Shown: positions 44,411 through 56,001 of the stretch, piece by piece
Numbering within the stretch: position 1 is the stretch's first letter
Layout of the letters: the number at the start of each line of letters is the position of its first letter
Assembly (NCBI RefSeq): GCF_002116635.1
Contig: NZ_LQPW01000019.1
Span: 1-64,000, forward strand
Direction of reading: 5' to 3'
From: Mycobacterium szulgai
GTDB lineage: Bacteria > Actinomycetota > Actinomycetes > Mycobacteriales > Mycobacteriaceae
DNA length: 64,000 nt
Made by a program: the position numbers and the translations under genes
The notes under the pieces: generated by a model
Seen by the model: the letters and a program-made list of their open reading frames with translations, nothing else
Databases searched by the model: none
Told to the model about the DNA's origin: nothing

Positions 44411-45507
44411 CCAGTCGGCGAATCCCGACGGGTCGTGGCGGCCGAGTGCGCCGTGTTCGTAGAGGCCCCAGCCCTCGACTGGATCCGCGTCGCCGTCGCG
44501 GCAGACCGCGCGCCCCACGTGGTCGATGACGCCGAAGCCGGACCGCCCGATGATGGCCGGGTCGTTCATGTCGTAGGTCAGCCGCTCGACGAACTTTTCG
44601 CCCTTCCACATGCCGTGCAGCCAGTCCGCGTCGCCGCCGTAGCCGCCGCCGACGTGAATCGGCACCGCCAGTTTGGATTCCACGTCGAAGTGGACCGGCG
44701 TGCCGTCGGGAGCGGTCGCGTCGATGGTGGCCCCGGTCGGGATGCGGGTGCCGGAGCGGTAGTGGGTCGTCACCCGCGGCCAGCCCAACTGTTCGATGCG
44801 GCCGTCGCGCCACACCCGGGTGCAATCGTTGACGGACCGGAAGCCGTTGGGCGCCTCCTGGATGATCAGCACAACGGCGAAGTCGTCGAACGCCATCGGC
44901 ATGTACAGCCACCACATGCCTTCGAACGGCGGGTCGGCCGGCCGGCCGGCCGGTTCGGGCTCACCGATCGGCCGGATGCCCCACGAGCGGTCGCGGCTGC
45001 CGATCCACGTCGCGGGGTCGACGGAGATTTCCTCGCCGTCGACGACGAGGTGTCCGCTCCAGCTGCCGACTTGGGCGAACCGTTGCGCGTCCAGGGTGAC
45101 CCGGTTGCCCGTGCGCATCAGGTGCGGCTGTTCCTGGACGACATCGAAAAGCCCCTGCCAGGTGAGATCGGCTGCGACGCCGTCGGTTTCGTCGAGGACC
45201 AGCCGAAGTTTGCGTAGCGGCTCGATGACCTCGATTCGATAACCGTTGACGTGCTGGTGCAGCCGGTCGGAGTCGATGGCGTCCGACAAGTGCACCGCGG
45301 TCTGGGTATGCCCGCGGCGCACGAGCACGAAGGCATCCTTGACGCCGAGGTTGGGGTAGTAGCCGATGCCGCTGATCACGAAGATGTCGCCGGTGCGGTC
45401 GTGGGCGTTGAAGTAGGAGCGGTCGTAGAAGTTACGGTCGGAGGAACCGGGCCAGGCGATCGGCTGAGGTACCTGGTGTACCGGATACTCGTCGAGCGGG
45501 CCTAACA

Positions 45508-45508
<1 letters not shown>
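44393..45508 (-). CDS. Rv3169-like protein of unknown function
   Basis: A 371-residue protein, near the size of M. tuberculosis Rv3169. It is beta-rich, with YDRSYFNAHDRTGDIFVISG, WIGSRDRSWGIRPIGEPEP and HGMWKGEKFVERLTYDM. The fold resembles two-domain lipocalin-like (AttH/DUF7064-DUF7065) proteins. The ATG shares one base with the stop of the preceding aminoglycoside-phosphotransferase-like gene (TAATG), so the two proteins are made together. No enzymatic motif is seen. Confidence 0.82.
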
Positions 45509-46674
<1,166 letters not shown>

Positions 46675-46696
46675 TTACGATACGGTAGGTAGCGTT

Positions 46697-47299
46697 ATGA
46701 AAGCAGACCCGTCCTCGGTTGACAAGGGCCCCGGCGCCGGGCGGCCCCGGGATCCGCGCATCGACTCGGCCATCCTGTCGGCTACTGCGGAACTGCTTGT
46801 GCAAATCGGCTATTCGAACCTCAGTTTGGCTGCCGTCGCCGAGCGAGCCGGAACCACGAAATCCGCGCTGTACCGGCGCTGGTCGAGCAAGGCTGAATTG
46901 GTGCACGAGGCGGCTTTCCCGGTGGCGCCCACCGCGCTCGAGGCTCCGGCCGGCGACTTCGCCGCCGATATCCGGATGATGATCGAGGCCACCCGCGACG
47001 TGTTCACCACCCCGGTAGTGCGGGCCGCATTGCCGGGCTTAGTGGCCGACATGACGGCCGACCCCGAACTCAACGCCCGCGTTCTGGCCCGCTTCACCGA
47101 CCTGTTCACGCTCGTGCGGGTGCGGCTGCAGGAGGCCGTCGAGCGTGGTGAGGCGCATCCCGACGTCGTCCCGGAACGCCTGATCGAATTGATCGGCGGA
47201 GCCACCATGCTGCGAATGCTGTTGTCTCCCGACGACAAACTCGATGACACCTGGGTCGAGCAGACCACCGCCATCGTCGTGCACGGGGTGACCCGATGA
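46697..47299 (+). CDS. TetR-family regulator (Rv3167c-like)
   Basis: A 200-residue repressor with the N-terminal HTH LLVQIGYSNLSLAAVAERAG and TTKSALYRRWSSKAELVHEA, and the C-terminal TetR_C_11-like half (VRAALPGLVADMTADPELNA). By position it matches Rv3167c. It overlaps the following SDR gene by 4 bases and is divergent from the Rv3168/Rv3169-like operon, so it probably regulates both directions. The 43-base intergenic segment is AT-rich with a partly symmetric TACGATACGGTA sequence. Confidence 0.9.
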   Translation: MKADPSSVDKGPGAGRPRDPRIDSAILSATAELLVQIGYSNLSLAAVAERAGTTKSALYRRWSSKAELVHEAAFPVAPTALEAPAGDFAADIRMMIEATRDVFTTPVVRAALPGLVADMTADPELNARVLARFTDLFTLVRVRLQEAVERGEAHPDVVPERLIELIGGATMLRMLLSPDDKLDDTWVEQTTAIVVHGVTR

Positions 47300-48153
47300 G
47301 GCTTGCCGGGCGCACCGCGATCGTCACCGGCGCCAGTCGCGGACTGGGCCGGGCTATCGCTTTGGCACTGGCGGCCGAGGGTGCTGCGGTGGCCGTTGCA
47401 GGGCGTACCGAACGGGTGTGGGACGACCGGCTGCCGGGCACCATCGGCGAGACGGTCGCCGACATCGAGGCGGCCGGCGGGCAGGCGATGGCGGTACGCG
47501 CGGATCTGACCGACCGCGCGGACGTTGCACGGCTGGTGCAGGAGGCGCGAGATGCCTTGGGCCCCATTGCGATTCTGGTCAACAATGCCGCGTTCACCGC
47601 CCCGGGGCGTCCGCCGGCCCCCGGCGACCAGCCGCGGGTCAGATCCGCCAAAGCGGCCAAGCCCGGCTGGCCAGGGTTCGTCAGCACGCCGTTGGCCGCC
47701 TTCCGCCGCCATTTCGACATCGCGGTGTTCGCTGCCTATGAGCTGATGCAACTGGTCTCTCCCGACATGATCACCGCCGGTGGCGGCGCGATCATCAACA
47801 TCACCTCCATCGCCTCGCGGCTACCCGGCGACGGCCCCTACGCCGACCGCAGCGGTGGCGTCCTGCCCGGCTACGGCGGATCCAAGGCGGCCCTCGAGCA
47901 CCTCACCCAATGCGCGGCGTTCGATCTTGCCGAGCACAACATCGCCGTCAACGCGCTGGCGCCGTCCAAACCGATCCTCACTCCGGGCCTGTCCTACTAC
48001 GCGCGCGAGTTCGACGACGTCGCTTCCGCGGACGAATTCGCCCGGGCCGCAGTGCAACTCGCGCTGGTGGACCCGGCCGCGGTCACCGGGCGCACGATCG
48101 GCCACCTGCAGGTGCTCGACGGTAGCTTCACCCCATTTTCCGCGAGGCTGTAG
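47296..48153 (+). CDS. Short-chain dehydrogenase
   Basis: A 285-residue SDR with cofactor motif VTGASRGLGRAIALALA, ILVNNAAFT, catalytic Ser in INITSIASR and YGGSKAALE (Tyr and Lys), and a C-terminal GRTIGHLQVLDG. An insertion of about 25 residues (APGRPPAPGDQPRVRSAKAA) follows the NNA motif. It is translationally coupled to the TetR gene and is probably its target. I do not recall an SDR at this position in M. tuberculosis, so it may be a local addition. Confidence 0.88.
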   Translation: MRLAGRTAIVTGASRGLGRAIALALAAEGAAVAVAGRTERVWDDRLPGTIGETVADIEAAGGQAMAVRADLTDRADVARLVQEARDALGPIAILVNNAAFTAPGRPPAPGDQPRVRSAKAAKPGWPGFVSTPLAAFRRHFDIAVFAAYELMQLVSPDMITAGGGAIINITSIASRLPGDGPYADRSGGVLPGYGGSKAALEHLTQCAAFDLAEHNIAVNALAPSKPILTPGLSYYAREFDDVASADEFARAAVQLALVDPAAVTGRTIGHLQVLDGSFTPFSARL

Positions 48154-48339
48154 TTAGCGTGAGCGTTTTCGGCGTGTCGTCGCGGCAGCTACAGTGTCGC
48201 GGCGCCTTCGAGGTGGGGCCGGAAACCGAGATCGAACATGTTTGCGACGGATAAATGGCCCCGGTGACAAGCTGGACCCACGCGGCTGCGCGCCGCTAGC
48301 CTTCGGCTATGAGGCGCATTACTGCCTCGGGGTGCGTTG

Positions 48340-49284
48340 ATGTCTGACAAGCCCACGGGCCGCGTTATCGTCGTGATCGCGCTGTTGATCTTGGCTGCCG
48401 CCGCGCTTCGCGGATACCTTCCGGCGCAGCACGGATCGCGGCTCGCGGAGGCCGGTGGAAACCGGGCAGCGCTGACGATGCTCGTCACGGCCATCGCCGC
48501 GACGCTGGCCATACTGGTGTTCTCGATCATCGCGCGCTTACGTGATCCACGTGCGGTGGCGCCCAGTGCCGGGCAACTTCCTGAAATGGTGGGCCGCGGC
48601 ACGGGCCGGCCGAATTGGCGCGTGGTGCTGATCGCGCTCGGTGCGATTGTGGCCTGGCTGTTGATCGCGCTGCTGCTGTCGCGCATACTCGCACCCCACG
48701 AAGTCAGCGTGGACGCACCCAATCCGGATTCGAGCGCGTCGACGTCGGCGCCCGGCACCGCCCCACCACCCAAACCGCTAACGCAGCACAAGAAAAACGG
48801 GGACATGCTCGGCATCCTGATCGCCTGCACGCCCGTGCTGCTATTGGTCGTTGCGGCCGGAGTGATCGTGTCCCGGCGACGGCGCCCGACGACAACGGCT
48901 CTTGTCGCCCAAGACGACGCTCCGAAGACCACGCCACCGCCGCAGGCAGCCGAATCGCTGGCCCGGGCAGCCGAAGTCGGGCTCGCCGAAATCGCCGACC
49001 TGAGTCGTGAACCCCGCGAAGCGATCATCGCGTGCTACGCGGCGATGGAGCGTGAGCTGGCCGACGTGCCCGGTGCTGCTCCCCAGGAATTCGACACCCC
49101 CACCGAAGTGCTGGCGCGGGCCGTGGAACGTCATGCGCTGCAGGCGGATAACGCCGTCCAACTGGTAGAGCTGTTCGCCGAAGCCAGATTCAGTCCGCAT
49201 GTGATGAGCGAGGGTCATCGCGAGGTGGCGGTGCGGGTGCTGCAGCTGGTCCGTGATGAACTGAGCACCCGGAGTCCGGCATGA
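48340..49284 (+). CDS. DUF4129-domain membrane protein (Rv3166c-like)
   Basis: A 314-residue protein with four membrane helices ([69 protein letters not shown]) and a C-terminal cytoplasmic DUF4129 domain (EPREAIIACYAAMERELADV, TPTEVLARAVE, LVELFAEARFS). DUF4129 proteins accompany MoxR and DUF58 proteins. It is the first gene of a five-gene operon with 4-base overlaps. ATG is chosen over the adjacent TTG. Confidence 0.85.
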   Translation: MSDKPTGRVIVVIALLILAAAALRGYLPAQHGSRLAEAGGNRAALTMLVTAIAATLAILVFSIIARLRDPRAVAPSAGQLPEMVGRGTGRPNWRVVLIALGAIVAWLLIALLLSRILAPHEVSVDAPNPDSSASTSAPGTAPPPKPLTQHKKNGDMLGILIACTPVLLLVVAAGVIVSRRRRPTTTALVAQDDAPKTTPPPQAAESLARAAEVGLAEIADLSREPREAIIACYAAMERELADVPGAAPQEFDTPTEVLARAVERHALQADNAVQLVELFAEARFSPHVMSEGHREVAVRVLQLVRDELSTRSPA

Positions 49285-49763
49285 AGAGGCTTATCGTAAT
49301 GGGCGTTTTCCTCATGGTGGGGATAGAGCTGCTGGCGCTGATATTGCAGGATCGCCGCTATGTGGTAGCCGGGGCGGGCGTCGCTCTGGCTCTGGTGTTG
49401 CTCAACGTCCGCCGTGTCCTCGGACACCCGAGCGGCCCGCCGGCGGACCCGGAATCCGATGATCTGGCGGCGGGGTTGCGCCGCTGGTTGTCCAACACCG
49501 AGACGACCATCCGCTGGTCGGAATCGACTCGAACGGACTGGGACCGCCACCTGCGGCCGATGCTGGCCCGGCGGTTCGAAATCGCTACCGGGCAACGGCA
49601 GGCGCGAGACCCGGCCGCCTTCGTCGCCACCGGCGAAATGCTTTTCGGCACTGAACTATGGCAATGGGTGAACCCCAACAACGTCACCCGCACCGGTGAC
49701 CGCGCTCCGGGCCCCGGTCGTGCTGCGCTGGAAGCAATCCTGCACAAGTTGGAACAGGTATGA
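49281..49763 (+). CDS. Small membrane protein of the moxR3 operon (Rv3165c-like)
   Basis: A 160-residue protein with two N-terminal hydrophobic helices (LIVMGVFLMVGIELLALIL; YVVAGAGVALALVLLNVRRV) and a soluble C-terminal part (LAAGLRRWLSNTETTIRWSE). It overlaps the upstream gene by 4 bases (ATGA) and lies 7 bases before moxR3. The function is unknown; by context it belongs to a MoxR-DUF58 assembly. Confidence 0.8.
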   Translation: MKRLIVMGVFLMVGIELLALILQDRRYVVAGAGVALALVLLNVRRVLGHPSGPPADPESDDLAAGLRRWLSNTETTIRWSESTRTDWDRHLRPMLARRFEIATGQRQARDPAAFVATGEMLFGTELWQWVNPNNVTRTGDRAPGPGRAALEAILHKLEQV

Positions 49764-49770
49764 CTGAACT

Positions 49771-50742
49771 ATGACTATGCCGGCCGCTACGACCACCGCT
49801 CATTGCGAGGCGGTGCTCGACGAGATCGAACGTGTCGTCGTGGGTAAGCGCTCGGCCCTTACGCTCATTCTCACCGCCGTCCTGGCACGCGGACACGTAC
49901 TCATCGAAGATCTTCCCGGCCTGGGCAAGACGCTGATCGCGCGATCCTTCGCCGCCGCGCTGGGTCTGGAATTCACCCGGGTTCAGTTCACTCCCGACCT
50001 GTTGCCCGCCGATCTGCTCGGCTCGACCATCTACGACATGCAGTCCGGGCGCTTTGATTTCCGGCGTGGGCCCATTTTCACCAACCTGTTGCTCGCCGAC
50101 GAAATCAACCGCACCCCGCCCAAGACGCAGGCGGCGCTGCTGGAGGCGATGGCCGAGGGCCAGGTGAGTATCGACGGCCAAACCCACCGGCTGCCAATGC
50201 CTTTCATCGTCTTGGCCACCGACAACCCGATCGAGTACGAGGGCACCTATCCCTTACCGGAGGCACAGCTGGACCGGTTCGCGATCCGGCTGGAGTTGCG
50301 CTACCTCTCGGAGCGGGACGAGACCTCGATGCTGCGCCGCCGCCTGGAACGCGGCTCGGCAGAGCCGACGGTGAACCAGGTGGTGGACGCGCACGATCTG
50401 CTGGCCATGCGGGAATCGGTCGAGCAGGTGACGGTACATGAGGACGTACTGCACTATGTGGTGTCGCTGGCTACCGCGACCCGAAACCATCCGCAGGTGG
50501 CGGTGGGCGCCAGCCCGCGCGCAGAACTCGACCTGGTCCAGCTCGCGCGCGCCCGTGCCCTGCTGCTCGGGCGCGACTATGTGATCCCCGAAGATGTCAA
50601 AGCGCTCGCCATCGCCGCGGTGGCGCACCGGATCACGTTGCGTCCAGAGATGTGGGTGCGCAAGATTCAGGGAGCTGACGTCATCGGAGAACTGTTGCGG
50701 CGGTTGCCTGTTCCGCGCGCAGGCGCAGGCGGCTCGGGGTGA
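49771..50742 (+). CDS. moxR3: MoxR-family AAA+ ATPase
   Basis: A 323-residue AAA+ ATPase. Walker A is IEDLPGLGKTLIARSFA, Walker B is LLADEINRTPPKTQAALLEA, sensor 1 is FIVLATDNPIEYEGTYPLPE and the C-terminal lid contains GASPRAELDLVQLARARAL. It is equivalent to MoxR3 (Rv3164c) by order. MoxR proteins act as chaperones or remodelers with DUF58 partners. It overlaps the DUF58 gene by 4 bases. Confidence 0.93.
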   Translation: MTMPAATTTAHCEAVLDEIERVVVGKRSALTLILTAVLARGHVLIEDLPGLGKTLIARSFAAALGLEFTRVQFTPDLLPADLLGSTIYDMQSGRFDFRRGPIFTNLLLADEINRTPPKTQAALLEAMAEGQVSIDGQTHRLPMPFIVLATDNPIEYEGTYPLPEAQLDRFAIRLELRYLSERDETSMLRRRLERGSAEPTVNQVVDAHDLLAMRESVEQVTVHEDVLHYVVSLATATRNHPQVAVGASPRAELDLVQLARARALLLGRDYVIPEDVKALAIAAVAHRITLRPEMWVRKIQGADVIGELLRRLPVPRAGAGGSG

Positions 50743-52004
50743 TCCAAACTCGTGAAGTCGAGTTGCGCTGGCGTGCTTCCCAACTGACGCTGGCGATCGC
50801 CACCTGTGCCGCGGTAGCACTTGTCGCAGCGGTCATCGGCGGAAAATGGCAGCTGATCGCGTTCGTCGCACCCCTGCTCGGAGTGCTCTGCTCGATCAGC
50901 TGGCAGCAACCCGTTCCGACGATCCAGGTGCACGCCGAACCGGATGCGCAACGATGCTTCGAAAATGAGCGGGCCCGGGTCGCACTATGGGTAACGACGG
51001 AAACACCGACCGCGGCAGTCGAATTCGCGGTTTCTGCCCCCGAACCCATGCAGCTCGAAGTCGTCGAAACCGATGATCGGCCAGCGAAAACCGTTGCGGC
51101 GGTGACGCAACGCTGGGGACGTTATCCCATCCGGGCCCGGGTGGATCTCATCGCGCGCGGCGGATTGGTGCGGGGATCGGGGACCGTCGACGCGGCCGAC
51201 GTCATCGTCTTTCCGCTGACACCGCCACAGTCGACGTCGATCCCGCAGACCGAGTTACTGGATCGGCTGGGTGCCCACCTCACCCGGCATATCGGCCCCG
51301 GTGTCGAATACGCCGACATTCGCCCCTATGTGCCGGGAGATCAGTTGCGCGCGGTGAACTGGGCGGTGAGCGCGCGCCGCGGCCGGTTGCATGTGACGCA
51401 GCGGTTGACCGACCGGGCCGCAGACGTGGTGGTGCTGATCGACACGTATCAACAGCCGGCGGGCCCGGCCACCTTAGCCACCGAACGGGTGGTGCGGGGG
51501 GCCGCCCAAGTGGTTCAGACCGCGCTGCGAAACGGCGACCGGGCCGGGATCGTCGCGCTCGGTGGGAATCGTCCGCGCTGGCTGGGCGCCGACATCGGTC
51601 AGCGCCAGTTCTATCGGGTGCTCGATACCGTGCTGGCAGCCGGTGACCGCTTCGAAAACACCACCGGGACCCTGGCGCCGCGCGCCGCGGTGCCCGCCGG
51701 GGCGATCGTCTTCGCGTTCTCCACACTGCTCGACACCGAATTCGCGCTGGCGCTCATCGATTTGCGCAAACGCGGCCATGTCGTGGTCGCGGTCGACGTG
51801 CTGGACAGTTCGCCATTCGAAGGTGAGCAGGACCCGCTGGTGATCCGGATGTGGTCGCTGCAGCGCTCCGCCATGTATCGCGACATGGCCACCATCGGTG
51901 TGGATGTGCTGTCCTGGCCGGGTGATCGGTCGTTGGAACAGTCGATGAGTGCGTTGCCCGACCGGCGCCGTCGGCTGCGCGGGCGGCTAGCGGTAAGGCG
52001 CTGA
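50739..52004 (+). CDS. DUF58-domain protein (Rv3163c-like)
   Basis: A 421-residue protein with two membrane helices near the N-terminus (LTLAIATCAAVALVAAVIGG; IAFVAPLLGVLCSIS) and the DUF58 core with DIRPYVPGDQLRAVNWAVSA followed by a von Willebrand A-like fold (VVVLIDTYQQP). It starts at GTG, overlapping moxR3, and is followed 1 base later by the next gene. It is the likely binding partner of the MoxR ATPase. Confidence 0.9.
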   Translation: MIQTREVELRWRASQLTLAIATCAAVALVAAVIGGKWQLIAFVAPLLGVLCSISWQQPVPTIQVHAEPDAQRCFENERARVALWVTTETPTAAVEFAVSAPEPMQLEVVETDDRPAKTVAAVTQRWGRYPIRARVDLIARGGLVRGSGTVDAADVIVFPLTPPQSTSIPQTELLDRLGAHLTRHIGPGVEYADIRPYVPGDQLRAVNWAVSARRGRLHVTQRLTDRAADVVVLIDTYQQPAGPATLATERVVRGAAQVVQTALRNGDRAGIVALGGNRPRWLGADIGQRQFYRVLDTVLAAGDRFENTTGTLAPRAAVPAGAIVFAFSTLLDTEFALALIDLRKRGHVVVAVDVLDSSPFEGEQDPLVIRMWSLQRSAMYRDMATIGVDVLSWPGDRSLEQSMSALPDRRRRLRGRLAVRR

Positions 52005-52005
52005 C

Positions 52006-52449
52006 GTGGTGGCGCTACTGCAACCTCAGATCTTCGCGCCGGCATTCGGAGTGCTGATGGTGGGGGCCGCGACGGTTGGAGCGCACGGTCCAGCCGTTGT
52101 CGCCGCGATTGCCGCCGTCGTCGCTGTCGCGGCCGCAACGGTGTTTCGTTCTGCGGCAACGCTTGCCGTGCTGCTGACGGTGTCGGTGCTATTGGCCGCC
52201 GATCCGCCCGAAGTGCTGGCCGCGTTGTCGGGACTGTGCGCGGTTGGCTATCTGGTGTGCCGGCACGCGCCCGGTGGGCCCGCGGGTGTCGTCGTGGCGA
52301 GCTGGCCAACAATCGTTTCGGCCCTGGGGTTTACCTTCGCCGGTCTGGTCGCGGTGTCGTTTCCCGTGCAGCTGCCGTGGTTGCCCTTGGTGGCCCCGCT
52401 CGCGGTATTGGCGATCTACGTAGTGGCCACTCGTCCGTTCGCTGGTTAA
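52006..52449 (+). CDS. Membrane protein at the end of the moxR3 operon (Rv3162c-like)
   Basis: A 147-residue, strongly hydrophobic Ala/Val-rich protein with four or five membrane helices (VLMVGAATVGAHGPAVVAAI; LAVLLTVSVLLAADPPEVLA; VASWPTIVSALGFTFAGLVA; LVAPLAVLAIYVVATRPF). It starts at GTG directly after the DUF58 gene. No motif reveals its function. It ends 117 bases before the first PPE gene. Confidence 0.8.
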   Translation: MVALLQPQIFAPAFGVLMVGAATVGAHGPAVVAAIAAVVAVAAATVFRSAATLAVLLTVSVLLAADPPEVLAALSGLCAVGYLVCRHAPGGPAGVVVASWPTIVSALGFTFAGLVAVSFPVQLPWLPLVAPLAVLAIYVVATRPFAG

Positions 52450-52566
52450 TTGCTCGGAAGCAAATTGACTGAACCGCGAATATGGCGCCGATATTTTTCC
52501 TAGAGTCCTATTTACAGGTCGAAAATCGGGGCGACCTGCGCTGGGTGAAGCGGAAGGGTACCTCAC

Positions 52567-55500
52567 ATGAACTACTCGGTCTTGCCGCCGGAGATCAATT
52601 CGCTGCGGATGTTCTCGGGCGCGGGTTCGGCGCCGATGCTCGAGGCCGCCCTGGCCTGGGACGGACTTTCCGCTGAGCTGGCGTCGGCGGCCGAGTCGTT
52701 CGGCTCGGTGACATCGGGTTTGACGGGTCAGGCTTGGCAGGGGGCGGCCGCTGCGGCGATGTCCGCCGCGGCGGCCCCGTACGCAGGGTGGTTGAGCGCC
52801 GCGGCGGCTCGGGCCGCTGGAGCGGGGGCTCAGGCGAAGGCCGTGGTCAGTGCTTTTGAGGCAGCGCGGGCAGCGACCATTCATCCGTTGGCGGTGGCGG
52901 CCAACCGTAATTCGTTCGTGCAGTTGGTGTTGTCTAATATTTTCGGCCAGAACTCTCCTGCGATCGCCGCGGCCGAGGGCATCTATGAGGAGATGTGGGC
53001 CGCCGATGTGGCGGCAATGGTGGGATATCACGGCGGGGCCTCGGCAGCCGCGGCGGCGTTGCCGTCCTGGCTGCAGGGCTTACCCGGCCTCGGTGCGCCG
53101 GCCGCTGCCGCCATCCAGGCGGTGAACACCGGTTTGGGCAATCTGGGCAGTTGGAACCTGGGTGGGGGAAACAACGGCTCCTTCAACCTCAGCGGCGGTA
53201 ACCACGGCAGCGTCAACCTGGGTGGGGGAAACTCCGGCAACCTGAACTTCGGCAGCGGAAACTTCGGCTCCTACAACCTGGGCAGTGGCAACACCGGCTA
53301 CAGCAATTTCGGCCTCGGAAACCTGGGCCATCTCAACTTCGGTTTGGGCAACCGCGGTGACGGCAGCTTCGGCTTCGGCAACTTCGGCGGTGGAAACTTC
53401 GGTGGCGGCAACAGCGGCGAAACCAATTACGGCAGCGGGAACAATGGTTCGCTCAACCTGGGCAGCGGCAACCATGGTTTCTACAACGTCGGGTTCGGCA
53501 ATAACGGCAACTTCAACTTCGGCTTCGGCAACAACGGCAACAACAACATCGGGTTCGGTCTCACCGGTGATAACCAGGTGGGGATCGGCGCGCTGAACTC
53601 GGGCGTCGGAAACCTCGGGTTCGGGAACTCGGGCAAGAACAATATCGGCTTCTTCAACTCCGGAGACGGTAACTTCGGCATCTTCAACTCGGGCAACGGA
53701 AACTTCGGCTTCGCCAACGCCGGTACCACCAACACCGGCTTCTGGAACGGCGGCGGCCTCAATACCGGTTTCGGCAACGCCGCGGAGCAAAGTTTCGGCT
53801 TCGGCAACACCGGTGCGGCAAATGTGGGCTTCGGCAGCTCGGGCTTCAATAACATGGGCTTTGGCAACTCGGGCATCGGCAATACCGGCATGTCCAATTC
53901 GGGTAACTACAACACCGGCTGGTGGAACGCCGGTGACACCAACACCGGCTTTGGGAACGCGGGCAGCATCAACACCGGCTTCATGAACGCCGGCGACCTG
54001 AACACGGGCGTCGGTAGCGCGCTCACCCCGGCCGGTGTGACGTCGTCGGGCTTCGGGGTTACCGGTGCGGGCAGCTCGGGCTTCTACAACTCGGCCATTG
54101 ACTCATCCGGCTTCCAAAACACAAATGGCGGTTTCGGTTTCGGCCACGCCTCGGGTTTCAACAACTCCAGTGACTACAACGCCGGCTTCAACAACTCGGG
54201 CCATTTCTCCACCGGCGTCGGTAACACCGGAGACAACAGTGTGGGCTTCTACAACTCAGGAATGGCGAACTCGGGCATTTCACACTCGGGCAGTGGCAGC
54301 TCCGGTGTAGGTAACGCGGGCGACGGCAGCGCAGGGTTCTTCAACCAGGGCGACAACCAGGCCGGCTTCTTCGGTCGCGCCGGTGCGCCGGCATTCCTGC
54401 TTGACCTCGGCCCTGCGGCTCCCATCGTCACTGCGCTGACGGCGCCTACGCCGTTCACCCCGCCCGATATCAACACCGGGCTTGGCAACCTGGGCGTCTG
54501 GAACCTCGGCGGTGGCAACCACGGCAACTTCAACTTCGGTCCCGGAAACGTCGGCAATGTCAACTTCGGTGGCGGAAACAACGGGAACATCAACCTCGGC
54601 GGCGGAAACTCGGGCTTTGCCAACCTGGGCAGCGGAAACTTCGGCAACATCAACTTCGGCTGGGGCAACTTCGGCAACCTCAACCTGGGCAGCGGCAACT
54701 TCTTCGGCAGCGGAAACTTCGGCTTTGCCAACGTGTTCGGGGACGGCAACCTGGGCAGCGCAAACCGCTTCGGCAGCCACAACTTTGGTAGCGCGAACAT
54801 CGGATCCTTCAACCTCGGCAGCGCCAACATCGGTTCGTCCAACGTCGGATTCGGCAACATCGGCAACCTCAACTTCGGCTTCGGCAACCACGGCAACAAC
54901 AACATCGGTATAGGCCTGGAGGGCGACAACCAGATTGGCATCGGGGCGCTGAACACCGGCACCGGCAACATGGGCTTCGGCAACACCGGTTCCAACAACA
55001 TCGGCTTCTTCAACTCCGGTGACGGAAACTTCGGCTTCTTCAACTCCGGTAACGGAAACTTCGGCTTCGCCAACTCGGGCGGCACCAACAGCGGCTTCTG
55101 GAATTCCGGCAGCATCAACACTGGCTTCGGAAACTCGGGCGGCCTGAACTTCGGCTTCGGAAACGCCGGCAGCAACAACGTTGGCTTCGGGAACGCGGGC
55201 GGTGCCAACCTAGGTTTCGGTAACGCCGGTCATGACAACAGTGGCGCATTCAATTCTGGCGGTGCGGTTTTCGGGACGGAGGGTAAGAACACCGGGTTCT
55301 TCAATGCCGGCAGCTTGAACACGGGCTTCGGAAACGCCGGCAACGTCAATACCGGTTTGTTCAACTCGGGCGACTTCAACACCGCTGTCGGCAGCTCGGT
55401 CACTCCGGTCGGGGCGACCTCGTCGGGCTTCGGAAACACCGGTACCAATGTCTCTGGTTTCTTCAACTCGGGTGACCGGACTTCGGGTTTCCAGAATATC

Positions 55501-55752
55501 GGCGACGACAGTTCGGGTTTCTCGAACACTGGTGACGGACAGACCGGCTTGTTCAACACCGGCCACGACAACACCGGCATCGCCAATTCCCAGGCCTTCA
55601 ACTATGGCGTGGGAATCTCGGCGCCGTTGGGATCCAGCTCAGGCATCTACCACTCCGGGTCTGGCAGCTCGGGTATCGGCAACGCCGGTGATAACAGCGC
55701 GGGTCTGTTCAACCAGGGCGACAACCAAGCGGGCTTCTTCGGTCAGCCATAA
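52567..55752 (+). CDS. PPE-MPTR protein with two repeat arrays
   Basis: A 1061-residue protein. The PPE domain (residues 1-180) opens [20 protein letters not shown] and has the GQAWQG WxG-type motif near residue 57. An MPTR array of NxGxGN pentapeptide-like repeats runs to about 590 and ends [16 protein letters not shown] linker follows (residues about 607-635, [15 protein letters not shown]), then a second array to the C-terminus ending with almost the same closing sequence. Ordinary family members have one array. It is probably exported by ESX-5 and surface-associated, from family knowledge. No PE partner gene is adjacent. The MPTR DNA is highly repetitive and prone to recombination. Confidence 0.93.
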   Translation: MNYSVLPPEINSLRMFSGAGSAPMLEAALAWDGLSAELASAAESFGSVTSGLTGQAWQGAAAAAMSAAAAPYAGWLSAAAARAAGAGAQAKAVVSAFEAARAATIHPLAVAANRNSFVQLVLSNIFGQNSPAIAAAEGIYEEMWAADVAAMVGYHGGASAAAAALPSWLQGLPGLGAPAAAAIQAVNTGLGNLGSWNLGGGNNGSFNLSGGNHGSVNLGGGNSGNLNFGSGNFGSYNLGSGNTGYSNFGLGNLGHLNFGLGNRGDGSFGFGNFGGGNFGGGNSGETNYGSGNNGSLNLGSGNHGFYNVGFGNNGNFNFGFGNNGNNNIGFGLTGDNQVGIGALNSGVGNLGFGNSGKNNIGFFNSGDGNFGIFNSGNGNFGFANAGTTNTGFWNGGGLNTGFGNAAEQSFGFGNTGAANVGFGSSGFNNMGFGNSGIGNTGMSNSGNYNTGWWNAGDTNTGFGNAGSINTGFMNAGDLNTGVGSALTPAGVTSSGFGVTGAGSSGFYNSAIDSSGFQNTNGGFGFGHASGFNNSSDYNAGFNNSGHFSTGVGNTGDNSVGFYNSGMANSGISHSGSGSSGVGNAGDGSAGFFNQGDNQAGFFGRAGAPAFLLDLGPAAPIVTALTAPTPFTPPDINTGLGNLGVWNLGGGNHGNFNFGPGNVGNVNFGGGNNGNINLGGGNSGFANLGSGNFGNINFGWGNFGNLNLGSGNFFGSGNFGFANVFGDGNLGSANRFGSHNFGSANIGSFNLGSANIGSSNVGFGNIGNLNFGFGNHGNNNIGIGLEGDNQIGIGALNTGTGNMGFGNTGSNNIGFFNSGDGNFGFFNSGNGNFGFANSGGTNSGFWNSGSINTGFGNSGGLNFGFGNAGSNNVGFGNAGGANLGFGNAGHDNSGAFNSGGAVFGTEGKNTGFFNAGSLNTGFGNAGNVNTGLFNSGDFNTAVGSSVTPVGATSSGFGNTGTNVSGFFNSGDRTSGFQNIGDDSSGFSNTGDGQTGLFNTGHDNTGIANSQAFNYGVGISAPLGSSSGIYHSGSGSSGIGNAGDNSAGLFNQGDNQAGFFGQP

Positions 55753-56001
55753 CGGGCGTTCGGGCCGCCCAGCTACCCGCGGGAGCGGGCGGCCCAGTTG
55801 TCGATGCCGTGTGCCCAACGATCGTTGCGTGCGTTAATCCACTTGTGCTGGAACTATTTTCACCGATTCCCTGATTTCGGCCTGAGTTTTCCCTAAAGTC
55901 CATTTGTACAGGTCGAGCGAAGGGGGCCGATCGCCTGACGTGATGCGAGCAGGTGGATCGGAGCGGGGTGGCCTGTAGTCGCTCAGCGAAAGGGGACGCT
56001 C

